Assembly: GCF_000317305.3 (NCBI RefSeq)
Contig: NC_023036.2
Coordinates: forward strand, 2,666,001 to 2,730,000
Direction of reading: 5' to 3'
DNA: 64,000 bases
From: Mycolicibacterium neoaurum VKM Ac-1815D
Lineage (GTDB): Bacteria > Actinomycetota > Actinomycetes > Mycobacteriales > Mycobacteriaceae
The notes beneath the pieces were generated by a model. The model saw only the letters and a program-made list of their open reading frames with translations, was not told the origin of the DNA and searched no databases. Position 1 is the stretch's first letter. Each line of letters opens with the position of its first letter. A program made the translations under genes and the position numbers. This document shows positions 8,027-17,597 of this stretch, in pieces.

Positions 8027-8926
8027 TCATGCGCCGAATCGGCATTCGGGCAGGCCGTGCACGCCGAGACCGCGAATGGCGAACAACGAGCCGCGAAGTT
8101 GTCCGTCGCCGGGGAATCGCGGCAACGGTGGTTTGGCCATGGAGGTGACGAAAAGGACGTCCAGATCCGGTCCGCCGAACATGACGCTCGTCGGCTTGAG
8201 CACCGGGAAGTCGATGACGCGATCGACCGAACCGTCGGGTGCGTAACGGATGATCTTGCCGCCGTAGACGAGTGCCTGCCACACATATCCCTCGGCGTCG
8301 ACGGTCGCCCCGTCGGCCGCTCCGCCGGAACTGGTGTCCACCGTGGCGAATGTCCGGCGGTTGGCCACGGAGCCGTGCTCCAGGTCGTAGTCATAGGCCC
8401 AGATCTCGCCGGTCCAGGTGTCGGCGAAGTAGAGGGTGGTGCCGTCCGGGCTGAAGCAAGGTCCGTTGGACACCGTGATGCCGTCGTCCAGAACCGTCAG
8501 TGTCCCGTCGGGGCTATAGCTGTAGAGCTTGCCGCTACCGCTCTCCTCCAGGGTGTCCATGGACCCGAAGACGAACCGACCGGCCCGGTCGACTTTTCCG
8601 TCGTTCAGCCGATTGTGGGGAAGATCGGCTTCTAGCTCGACCAGCAGGGTGAGCTCACCGCTGTCGAAGGCCAACTGCCACAGGCCGTCCTGCAAAGCGA
8701 CAAGCGCGCCGTCACCGGTCCGGGTCAGCGCCATCGATCCGATCTTCTGGCCGACCTCCCAGGCGCGGATCCCCGCACCGCTCGCGGTCGAGCGGAAGAT
8801 TCGGCCGTCGGCGCTGTCGATCCAGTACAGCGATTGCTGTTGGACGTCCCACAGCGGGCCCTCTCCGAGGGTGGTCTTCAGATCGACGACCACGTCGATG
8901 ACGTGGCCGGGGGTGTCGTCAGCCAT
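8027..8926 (-). CDS. SMP-30/gluconolactonase-family lactonase
   Basis: A 299-residue six-bladed beta-propeller protein of the SMP-30/LRE family, metal-dependent hydrolases that open sugar lactones. The metal-ligand positions are visible: Glu in LGEGPLWD near residue 20, Asn in SNGPCFSPDG near the middle, and Asp in GGAADGATVDAEG. ATG 8926 is chosen because GAGAAGGAG lies just upstream; a longer frame to 8995 lacks support. It is the first gene of a unit with the MFS transporter, and an operator copy lies 76-87 bases upstream. It likely converts an imported or generated lactone into a sugar acid. Confidence 0.9.
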   Translation of the reverse strand: MADDTPGHVIDVVVDLKTTLGEGPLWDVQQQSLYWIDSADGRIFRSTASGAGIRAWEVGQKIGSMALTRTGDGALVALQDGLWQLAFDSGELTLLVELEADLPHNRLNDGKVDRAGRFVFGSMDTLEESGSGKLYSYSPDGTLTVLDDGITVSNGPCFSPDGTTLYFADTWTGEIWAYDYDLEHGSVANRRTFATVDTSSGGAADGATVDAEGYVWQALVYGGKIIRYAPDGSVDRVIDFPVLKPTSVMFGGPDLDVLFVTSMAKPPLPRFPGDGQLRGSLFAIRGLGVHGLPECRFGA

Positions 8927-9001
8927 CGGGACTCCTTCTCGAACCGGGCCTGGGATTACGTGCTCATGCCGAGCGAACGCTAGGAGCGCCACCATGCGTT
9001 C

Positions 9002-9013
9002 AGCAACGTTAAG
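9002..9013 (+). promoter_or_regulatory. LacI-type operator, copy 3 (upstream of lactonase/MFS unit)
   Basis: AGCAACGTTAAG matches 12 consecutive bases of the operators at 3478 and 3572. It lies 76-87 bases before the lactonase start, linking this minus-strand unit to the LacI regulator 5 kb away. Confidence 0.65.
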
Positions 9014-9134
9014 TTGTGATCGGCGTCATGCGGGAGGTGGCGAACGGGTGTGCTCACACGCGGTAGCGGGAGTGGCCGGGTGATGGTGTACACGGATTTC
9101 CGCCGGTGAAACCGGACATGGGAGTATGGACAGC

Positions 9135-10370
9135 GTGTTGCGATGGACTACCGCAGGTGAATCCCATGGTCGCGCCCTGGTGGCGATGGTCGAGGGGATG
9201 GTTGCCGGGCTGGCGGTGACCTCCGAGGATATCGCCGCCCAGCTGCAGCGCCGTCGCCTCGGGTATGGTCGCGGCGCCCGGATGAAATTCGAGAAGGACC
9301 AGGTCACCCTGCTGGCAGGCGTGCGGCATGGCCTCACCCTCGGCGGGCCCATCGCCGTCGAGATCGGTAACACCGAATGGCCGAAGTGGGAGACCGTGAT
9401 GGCCGCGGACCCGGTGTCGGCCGAACAACTCGACAGCGATGCTGCCCGTAACGCGCCGCTGACCCGGCCGCGCCCGGGCCACGCCGATTACGCCGGGATG
9501 CTCAAGTACGGCTTCGACGACGCTCGCCCGGTGCTGGAACGGGCCAGTGCCCGCGAAACCGCGGCGCGTGTTGCCGCGGGCACCATCGCCCGGGCCTTCC
9601 TGCAGCAGGCACTCGGCGTCGAGGTGGTCTCGCATGTCATCTCCATCGGCGCCTCGGCGCCCTACGACGGCCCGCCGCCGCAGCCGCAGGACCTGGCCGC
9701 CATCGACGACAGCCCCGTCCGCGCCTTCGACAAGGACGCCGAGGCCGCCATGATCACCGAGATCGAAGCCGCCAAGAAGGACGGCGACACCCTCGGCGGC
9801 GTCGTCGAGGTCGTGGTCAGCGGTCTGCCCGTCGGGCTGGGTTCGTTCACCAGCGGCGACAACCGCCTCGACAGCCAGCTGGCCGCTGCCGTCATGGGCA
9901 TCCAGGCGATCAAGGGTGTCGAGATCGGCGACGGCTTCGAAACCGCACGCCGTCGGGGCAGTGTCGCCCATGACGAGATCTACCCCGGGCCCGACGGCAT
10001 CGTCCGGTCCACCAACCGCGCGGGCGGCCTGGAAGGCGGTATGACCAACGGGCAGCCCCTGCGGGTGCGGGCCGCCATGAAGCCGATCTCCACCGTGCCG
10101 CGCGCCCTGGCGACCGTCGATATGGCCACCGGCGACGAGGCCGTCGCGATCCACCAACGCTCCGATGTGTGTGCCGTGCCTGCCGCCGGTGTGGTCGTCG
10201 AGACCATGGTGGCGCTCGTGCTGGCGCGCGCTGCCCTGGAGAAGTTCGGCGGTGACTCGCTGGCCGAGACCAAGGCCAATGTGGACAGCTACCTGGCCGC
10301 GATCGCGGAGCGCTCGGCCGGTCTGGATCGCAGCGACTCGGGGAAAAACTCAGCGGCGCGGGCGGGATAA
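9135..10370 (+). CDS. aroC: Chorismate synthase AroC
   Basis: Catalyses EPSP to chorismate, the last shikimate-pathway step, with reduced FMN. Family signatures are [11 protein letters not shown] at the start, [34 protein letters not shown] and the C-terminal [16 protein letters not shown] and [15 protein letters not shown] 9135 is chosen: GGGAG at 9120-9124 gives ten-base spacing, and the product begins MLRW as in M. tuberculosis. ATG 9126 would sit one base from the same ribosome site. The protein is 411 residues. It heads an aroC-aroK-aroB cluster with two- and minus-eight-base spacing. Confidence 0.97.
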   Translation: MLRWTTAGESHGRALVAMVEGMVAGLAVTSEDIAAQLQRRRLGYGRGARMKFEKDQVTLLAGVRHGLTLGGPIAVEIGNTEWPKWETVMAADPVSAEQLDSDAARNAPLTRPRPGHADYAGMLKYGFDDARPVLERASARETAARVAAGTIARAFLQQALGVEVVSHVISIGASAPYDGPPPQPQDLAAIDDSPVRAFDKDAEAAMITEIEAAKKDGDTLGGVVEVVVSGLPVGLGSFTSGDNRLDSQLAAAVMGIQAIKGVEIGDGFETARRRGSVAHDEIYPGPDGIVRSTNRAGGLEGGMTNGQPLRVRAAMKPISTVPRALATVDMATGDEAVAIHQRSDVCAVPAAGVVVETMVALVLARAALEKFGGDSLAETKANVDSYLAAIAERSAGLDRSDSGKNSAARAG

Positions 10371-10372
10371 CC

Positions 10373-12080
<1,708 letters not shown>

Positions 12081-12599
12081 CTAGCTCTTGGCCGGCTCTT
12101 CGGGGCCGGGCTGGACAGCGGCAAAAACATCGGTGTCGGCGCGTTCCTCGTCGCCCTCACGGCGCCGGACGAACGGCGGAGCCTTCCGATCAACTTGCCA
12201 ACGGCCGATGGTCACCGCGACCACGCCTGCCACGAACACCAGCAGCGCGGTGAAGGCGGCGAACGAGGTCAGCTCACTGAGCAGTCCGCCGGTGTAGAGC
12301 GCGGGGTAGAACAACCCGATGAACCAGCACACCAGGTCGCCCAGCAGCCCGGCGATCAGGCCGGCGACCAACCACACCATCGCCAGATCCTGGCGGCGGT
12401 CCGGGTCGCTCTGCGCGCGGGCGTCGGCGCGACCGTCGGCGTAGGCCCACAGCAGTACCGGAACGGCAAGGAACAGACCCAGCGTCGGGCTGATCCACCC
12501 GGCCTGCGTCGGGAAGGAATCCACCAGGACTCCTTGGATCAGACGCAGCACCACCACGACCGCGGCGAACACGAGTCCGCGCAGCAACCACTTGCTCAT
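12081..12599 (-). CDS. B-4DMT-type four-helix membrane protein (Rv2536-like)
   Basis: A 172-residue protein with about four hydrophobic helices (starting RGLVFAAVVVVLRLIQGVLV) and a charged cytoplasmic tail. Position and orientation, between aroB and divergent pepQ, match Rv2536, whose family is annotated as B-4DMT transporters. No function is known. A TANNNT box (TAGGCT, minus strand 12613-12608) lies eight bases before ATG 12599, so the mRNA is probably leaderless or nearly so. Confidence 0.78.
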   Translation of the reverse strand: MSKWLLRGLVFAAVVVVLRLIQGVLVDSFPTQAGWISPTLGLFLAVPVLLWAYADGRADARAQSDPDRRQDLAMVWLVAGLIAGLLGDLVCWFIGLFYPALYTGGLLSELTSFAAFTALLVFVAGVVAVTIGRWQVDRKAPPFVRRREGDEERADTDVFAAVQPGPEEPAKS

Positions 12600-12607
12600 G
12601 AGGGCAC

Positions 12608-12624
12608 AGCCTAGCGAGTAGCGT
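12608..12624. promoter_or_regulatory. Divergent -10 boxes for B-4DMT gene and pepQ
   Basis: TAGGCT on the minus strand (12613-12608) and TAGCGT on the plus strand (12619-12624) each sit exactly eight bases from the start codons at 12599 and 12633. Both fit mycobacterial SigA -10 elements driving leaderless or near-leaderless transcripts. Only 33 bases separate the two start codons. Confidence 0.5.
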
Positions 12625-12632
12625 CATCGACC

Positions 12633-13724
12633 GTGACGATATCTGCGCGCAGAGACCGGTTGCGACAGCGGCTGGCAGCCGCCGACCTGGACGCAATGCT
12701 GGTAACGGACCTGGTCAACGTACGTTATCTGTCCGGATTCACCGGTTCGAATGCCGCGCTTCTCGTGTTCGCTGAACGGGACACGCCGGTCTTGGCAACC
12801 GACGGGCGTTATGTAACGCAGGCCGCCGCCCAGGCGCCCGATGCCGAAGTGGTCATCGAGCGGGCGGTGGGCCCCGCTCTGGTCGCCCGGGCCGCCGACG
12901 GAGTGCGCCGGCTGGGTTTCGAGAGCCATGTGGTGACCGTCGACGGTTTCACATCGTTGGAGCGCGCCGGAGCCGGCGTCGAGTTCGTGCGGGCGGCCGG
13001 GATGGTCGAGCGGCTGCGCGAGGTCAAGGATGCCGGCGAGATTGCGATCCTGCGACTGGCCTGCGAGGCGGCCGACGCAGCACTGCACGACCTGGTGGCC
13101 AGAGGCTGCCTGCGTCCCGGCCGCACCGAGAAAGAGGTCCGGCGGGACCTCGAGTCGCTGATGCTCGACCACGGTGCCGACGGTGTCTCTTTCGAGACCA
13201 TCGTGGCGACCGGATCGAATTCGGCCATCCCGCACCATCGGCCCACCGACGCGGTGCTGGCCGCCGGGGATTTCGTCAAGATCGACTTCGGTGCGCTGGT
13301 GGCGGGCTATCACTCCGATATGACGCGCACCTTCGTGTTGGGCAGTGCCGCGGACTGGCAGCGCGAGCTCTACGCTTTGGTGGCGACCGCGCAGGCGGCC
13401 GGACGGGCTGCCGTGGTGCCAGGGACGGAGCTGTCCGCGGTGGACGCCGCGGCGCGTGAGGTGATCGCCGATGCCGGCCATGCCGAGCACTTCGGGCACG
13501 GGCTCGGACACGGGGTCGGACTCCAGATACACGAAGCGCCGGGAATCAGCGCCTCGGCCGTCGGTACACTGCTTGCTGGCGCTGCGGTCACCGTGGAGCC
13601 CGGCGTCTACCTGCCCGGCCGGGGCGGTGTCCGAATCGAGGACACCCTGGTCGTCGGCAGCGAGGACGCACCCGAACCCGAATTGCTCACCCGGTTCTCC
13701 AAGGAACTGGTTGTCATCACCTGA
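12633..13724 (+). CDS. pepQ: M24-family Xaa-Pro peptidase PepQ
   Basis: A 363-residue pita-bread metallopeptidase cleaving Xaa-Pro bonds in the cytoplasm. The N-terminal creatinase-like domain covers about residues 1-130 and the catalytic domain the rest. Metal-ligand regions are KIDFGALVAGYHSDMTRTF (two Asp), GHGLGHGVGLQIHE (His), VTVEPGVYLPG and GVRIEDTLVV (two Glu). Start GTG 12633 is supported by conservation and by the -10 box eight bases upstream; there is little Shine-Dalgarno signal. It precedes efp by 18 bases, as in M. tuberculosis (pepQ-efp-nusB). Confidence 0.94.
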   Translation: MTISARRDRLRQRLAAADLDAMLVTDLVNVRYLSGFTGSNAALLVFAERDTPVLATDGRYVTQAAAQAPDAEVVIERAVGPALVARAADGVRRLGFESHVVTVDGFTSLERAGAGVEFVRAAGMVERLREVKDAGEIAILRLACEAADAALHDLVARGCLRPGRTEKEVRRDLESLMLDHGADGVSFETIVATGSNSAIPHHRPTDAVLAAGDFVKIDFGALVAGYHSDMTRTFVLGSAADWQRELYALVATAQAAGRAAVVPGTELSAVDAAAREVIADAGHAEHFGHGLGHGVGLQIHEAPGISASAVGTLLAGAAVTVEPGVYLPGRGGVRIEDTLVVGSEDAPEPELLTRFSKELVVIT

Positions 13725-13742
13725 TCTAGGAGCTGTACTCAC

Positions 13743-14306
13743 GTGGCATCAACCGCCGACTTCAAGAATGGTCTCGTCCTGCAGATCGAGGGACAGCTCT
13801 GGCAGATCACCGAGTTTCAGCACGTCAAGCCCGGTAAAGGCCCGGCCTTTGTGCGTACCAAGCTCAAGAACATCCTGTCGGGCAAGGTCGTGGACAAGAC
13901 GTTCAACGCCGGTGTGAAGGTCGAGACGGCCACCGTCGACCGCCGTGACGCCACCTACCTGTACCGCGATGGTTCCGACTTCGTCTTCATGGACTCCGAG
14001 GACTACGAGCAGCACCCGCTGTCCGAAGCCCTGGTGGGCCGCCTTGCCGACTTCCTGCTGGAGGGCATGGCCGTGCAGATCGCGTTCCACGACGGTGCGC
14101 CGCTGTACCTTGAGCTGCCGGTGACGGTGGAGCTCGTCGTCACCCACACCGAGCCGGGCCTGCAGGGTGATCGCTCCAACGCGGGCACCAAGCCCGCGAC
14201 CGTGGAGACCGGCGCCGAGCTGCAGGTGCCGCTGTTCATCAACACCGGTGACAAGCTGAAGGTCGACTCGCGTGACGGTTCGTACCTCGGCCGGGTCAAT
14301 GGCTGA
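13743..14306 (+). CDS. efp: Translation elongation factor P
   Basis: A 187-residue EF-P, which enters the ribosomal E site and relieves stalling at polyproline motifs. The KOW-like N-terminal domain carries the loop [10 protein letters not shown], whose Lys is the position modified in some other bacteria. The C-terminal OB domain ends with the signature [23 protein letters not shown] 13743 is preceded by AGGAG. It sits between pepQ and nusB as in other mycobacteria. Confidence 0.97.
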   Translation: MASTADFKNGLVLQIEGQLWQITEFQHVKPGKGPAFVRTKLKNILSGKVVDKTFNAGVKVETATVDRRDATYLYRDGSDFVFMDSEDYEQHPLSEALVGRLADFLLEGMAVQIAFHDGAPLYLELPVTVELVVTHTEPGLQGDRSNAGTKPATVETGAELQVPLFINTGDKLKVDSRDGSYLGRVNG

Positions 14307-14317
14307 AGGCCGGACGA

Positions 14318-14797
14318 ATGGTTGACCGTAAGGGCGACCGCGGTCGGCATCAGGCCCGCAAACGCGCCGTCGATCTGATCTTCGAGGCGGAGGCCCGCGG
14401 TATCACCGCCGCGGAGGCGGCCGATTCGCGCAACGCGCTGTCGCACACCCAGGCCGACATCTCGCCGCTGAACCCGTACACCGTGACGGTGACGCGCGGT
14501 GTCACCGAGCATGCCGCGCATGTCGACGATCTGATCTCCTCGCACCTGCAGGGGTGGACGCTGGACCGGCTGCCCGCGGTCGACCGGGCGATTCTGCGGG
14601 TCGCGGTCTGGGAACTGCTGCACGCCGAGGACGTACCCGAGCCGGTTGCCGTCGATGAGGCGGTCGAGCTGGCCAAGGAACTGTCCACCGATGATTCCCC
14701 GGGCTTCGTCAACGGCGTGCTCGGACAGGTCATGCTGGTGACCCCGCAGATCCGGGCCGCCGCTGCCGCACTGCGGCCGTCCGACGGCGCGGACTAG
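14318..14797 (+). CDS. nusB: Transcription antitermination factor NusB
   Basis: A 159-residue all-helical NusB that binds boxA RNA with NusE in rRNA antitermination. Motifs are [19 protein letters not shown] at the N-terminus, [19 protein letters not shown] and [30 protein letters not shown] 14318 lies eleven bases after the efp stop. Length is near that of the M. tuberculosis protein. Confidence 0.97.
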   Translation: MVDRKGDRGRHQARKRAVDLIFEAEARGITAAEAADSRNALSHTQADISPLNPYTVTVTRGVTEHAAHVDDLISSHLQGWTLDRLPAVDRAILRVAVWELLHAEDVPEPVAVDEAVELAKELSTDDSPGFVNGVLGQVMLVTPQIRAAAAALRPSDGAD

Positions 14798-14801
14798 GAC
14801 C

Positions 14802-15311
14802 GTGCCGCAGGACTGGGCGCCGTACACGAGCCTGCAGGACGCGGCGACGGTGTATCTGCGCGATCCCGATCTCGCTCTGGAGCAGTTGCGATCGGTCGTC
14901 GAGTTCCCCGGGATCGCGGCGTTCATCATGTCGCGCGGGGAGTCCGAGGAGCACTGGGGTACCGCGGTGTGGCAGGAGGTGGTGGCCACCGACGGGTTGC
15001 GTCTCATCCTGTGGCGCGCCGACGACGACCGGCGACAGTTGACCTCGTCGGTGCGCACCATCCTGCTCTCGACGATCAGCGACCACATCCTGAGCACCCA
15101 GTTCGACGTGCTCTCCGACGGCACCCGGCGACTGGCTGAGGTGCGGCTGCGGATGTACACCCAGTTGGTGACCAGGGCCCGGCGCACATCGGCCACCGAC
15201 AGCGATCTGTACTGCGAGTCCTTCCGCTACACGAAGACCGTCGACAACGGGGGACTGGCGCAGATGGAGCGGCTGCTGCAGTTCGGCAGGGTGTTGTCGC
15301 GCTCGCTCTGA
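14802..15311 (+). CDS. Conserved hypothetical protein downstream of nusB (Rv2532c position)
   Basis: A 169-residue soluble protein with no recognisable catalytic motif or membrane segment. The centre contains VWQEVVATDGLRLILWRADDD and the C-terminal part is helical. Its place, four bases after nusB, matches Rv2532c in M. tuberculosis. Start GTG 14802. It likely belongs to the efp-nusB transcript; function unknown. Confidence 0.75.
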   Translation: MPQDWAPYTSLQDAATVYLRDPDLALEQLRSVVEFPGIAAFIMSRGESEEHWGTAVWQEVVATDGLRLILWRADDDRRQLTSSVRTILLSTISDHILSTQFDVLSDGTRRLAEVRLRMYTQLVTRARRTSATDSDLYCESFRYTKTVDNGGLAQMERLLQFGRVLSRSL

Positions 15312-15321
15312 GTGTCCCGCC

Positions 15322-16722
15322 TCAGTGCGCGGAGCCGGCCACGCGTCCGATGACGTCGGCGAGTGTGCGGACTCCCTCGGCCAATTGGGCGGGACTGGCG
15401 GCGCCGTAGGAGAGCCGGAGAAACGGTGCGGGCGGTTCGTTGACGAAGAAATGGCGTCCGTCACCGACGAGTACTCCGTCGGCATACGCGGCAGCAGTCA
15501 GTTCGCGGGTGTCGATGCCGTGCGGCAGCTTCGCCCAAAGATGAATGCCCCCTTGCGGAATGGTGCCGATGCGGACGTCGGGCAGCGTGGTCCCGATGGC
15601 CGCGATCAACGCATCGCGTCGCATCGCCAGTTCGGCGCGCAGACGCTTGAGGTGGCGGGGCCAGCCGGTCGACGTCAACAGGCTGTGCCCGATCTCCTGG
15701 ATGAGCGGCGCCACGCATATGTCGTCGGCGGTTCGCGCTGCTCGTAATCGTTCGCCGGCGGGCCCCCGTGCGATCACGGCGCCCAGCCGAAGAGCGGGAG
15801 AGGCGGATTTCGCCAGAGTCAGGATCGTGACGACGTGCCCGTGCGGATCCGCGGTGAACAGCGGCGGTGGTGGGTGCGCGTCGATGCCCAGATGTCTGGC
15901 CCAGTCGTCCTCCAGCAGAAATGCTCCGTACGTGGCCGCGATATCGAGAATCTGGGTCCGGCGTTGCGCACTGAGCACCGCTCCGGTCGGATTGGCATAG
16001 CTGGGCTGTATGTAGACCAGGCGCGCCCTGGTTCGCTCGAGTTCCTCGGCGAGGCGTTCGACGACGATCCCCTCGGCATCGGCGGGCACCGACGCCACCT
16101 TCAGCCCCGCGCTCTGTGCGGCCAGAATTGCTCCGGGATAGCTGGGACTCTCGGTGATGACCGTGGCGCCGGGCTCGGCAAGGGTGCGCATGGCGAACAC
16201 GAGCCCCTGCTGGCCGCCCGACACCACCAGCACATCGTTCGGGTCGGCGCGGTATTCGGCTGCTATGACCCGCCGAAGTTCCGGTAAGCCGGCGACCGGC
16301 GTGATCGCGTGGGCGCGAGAGCTCTTGGCCGATCGACCGGCGATGCGATGCAACTCGTCGGTCGGGGACAGTTCAGGCGCGAGGTACCCCCAGGACAAGG
16401 GAAGGTGATCGGCCGTACCGTATCCGCCCAACCTGGCGGCGCGGTCGGCATCGACCCGTGCCGGTCCGAGAGCTTGTGTCTGCCAGGAGTAGTCCGGCTC
16501 GGCCAGCCGATGTCGTCCGGTGACGAAGGTGCCGCGCCCTGGCTCTGCGCGGATCAACCCCAGCGCGCTGAGCTCGGACAGCGCAGCCGAAATCGTTGCG
16601 GCACTTGCGTGATACTCACCGGACAGCGCTCTGACTCCCGGCAGTTTGGTACCCGCGGGCAGGGTGGCGATACGGCCGCGGAGGGTGGTCGATATCGCGG
16701 ATGCTCTGTTATCGTTATTCAT
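15322..16722 (-). CDS. MocR-type regulator (GntR HTH fused to class I aminotransferase fold)
   Basis: A 466-residue PdxR/GabR-like protein. A winged-helix GntR domain occupies about residues 1-75 (LRGRIATLPAGTKLPGVRALSGEYHAS), followed by a fold-type I aminotransferase domain with the PLP lysine in TLAKSASPALRLG and the cofactor-contact stretch IQPSYANPTG. ATG 16722 is chosen because HTH homology begins immediately after it; an upstream extension to 16854 is not supported. It is divergent from a GNAT gene, with paired CGTTACTC repeats between. Such regulators commonly control vitamin B6, GABA, taurine or polyamine genes; the target here is unknown. Confidence 0.88.
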   Translation of the reverse strand: MNNDNRASAISTTLRGRIATLPAGTKLPGVRALSGEYHASAATISAALSELSALGLIRAEPGRGTFVTGRHRLAEPDYSWQTQALGPARVDADRAARLGGYGTADHLPLSWGYLAPELSPTDELHRIAGRSAKSSRAHAITPVAGLPELRRVIAAEYRADPNDVLVVSGGQQGLVFAMRTLAEPGATVITESPSYPGAILAAQSAGLKVASVPADAEGIVVERLAEELERTRARLVYIQPSYANPTGAVLSAQRRTQILDIAATYGAFLLEDDWARHLGIDAHPPPPLFTADPHGHVVTILTLAKSASPALRLGAVIARGPAGERLRAARTADDICVAPLIQEIGHSLLTSTGWPRHLKRLRAELAMRRDALIAAIGTTLPDVRIGTIPQGGIHLWAKLPHGIDTRELTAAAYADGVLVGDGRHFFVNEPPAPFLRLSYGAASPAQLAEGVRTLADVIGRVAGSAH

Positions 16723-16737
16723 GAGAATCCTAGATAA

Positions 16738-16768
16738 CGTTACTCCATATCTGAGCAAAGCGTTACTC
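16738..16768 (+). promoter_or_regulatory. Direct repeats in the MocR/GNAT divergent promoter region
   Basis: CGTTACTC occurs at 16738-16745 and 16761-16768, 23 bases apart start to start, about two helical turns. MocR proteins such as GabR bind direct repeats, so this is a candidate operator. The site is 16 bases upstream of the regulator start. Confidence 0.4.
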
Positions 16769-16966
16769 ACTCGCCGCGGACGCGACATTCTGCACCGTCC
16801 GGACCTTCCCGTCATCGCGATCGGCCGTTCGTCGTAGTGGCTGATCGGTGACATTCCGGAGTCGAAAGGGGCTGTGAGTCAACACCTCAAGCGGAGTAGA
16901 ACCCGCGTGGCGCCGAACGGGCGCGCAGAACCAGATATCGAAAACACGATTCACATGGGAAAGAAC

Positions 16967-17431
16967 ATGGCTGACACAACCGCACCTGTAACCCGTACGC
17001 TCGAAGCCGCCGACGAGACTCGATGGCGTTCGCTGTTCCGCGCGTACCGGGAGTTCTACAAACTCGAGGAATCGGAGGAGATCGTCTCTCGTGCTTGGGG
17101 TTGGCTGATGGATCCACGCCACGAGTGCAAGGCGATCGTCGCCACGGTCGCCGGCGAACTGGTCGGCTTCGCGCACCACCGCCGATTCTCCTCGCCGTAC
17201 ACCGGCTCGACGGGGATCTTTCTGGACGACCTCTTCACCGATCCCGTGGTGCGCGGAAAAGGTGTGGGGCGAGCGCTCATCGGCCGGCTCACCGAGATGG
17301 CGGCAGCCGAGGGGCGGTCGGTGGTCCAATGGGTGACCGCTGCCGACAATGTGCAAGCCCAGGCGCTCTATGACACGTTGGCCACGCGCACGGCATGGGT
17401 CACCTACGAAGCCGCACCCGCGGTGAAGTAG
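16967..17431 (+). CDS. GNAT-family N-acetyltransferase
   Basis: A 154-residue GCN5-related acetyltransferase. The acetyl-CoA pyrophosphate loop is seen in VVRGKGVGRALIGRL near residue 92, after the core strand GIFLDDLFTD, and the C-terminal part NVQAQALYDTL fits motif B. ATG 16967 is preferred: GGGAAAG lies six bases upstream, whereas ATG 16955 and GTG 16874 lack ribosome sites. The substrate is unknown; polyamines, amino acids or protein lysines are all possible. It is divergent from the MocR regulator and may be its target. Confidence 0.85.
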   Translation: MADTTAPVTRTLEAADETRWRSLFRAYREFYKLEESEEIVSRAWGWLMDPRHECKAIVATVAGELVGFAHHRRFSSPYTGSTGIFLDDLFTDPVVRGKGVGRALIGRLTEMAAAEGRSVVQWVTAADNVQAQALYDTLATRTAWVTYEAAPAVK

Positions 17432-17597
17432 CCGACGTCGGGCCCGGCCCACGCCTATCGGGTCGGGCCCGTGTCGCGCTTTCGTCAAAGTGACCCGCTG
17501 ACAGCGGGATTGGTGCCTCAGATTTTTCTTTGGTCTCGTCTGTCTCTGGTGTCACATTGTTGCGTGTTGTGTCGGTGGTCGCACGTATGTTCGAGTC

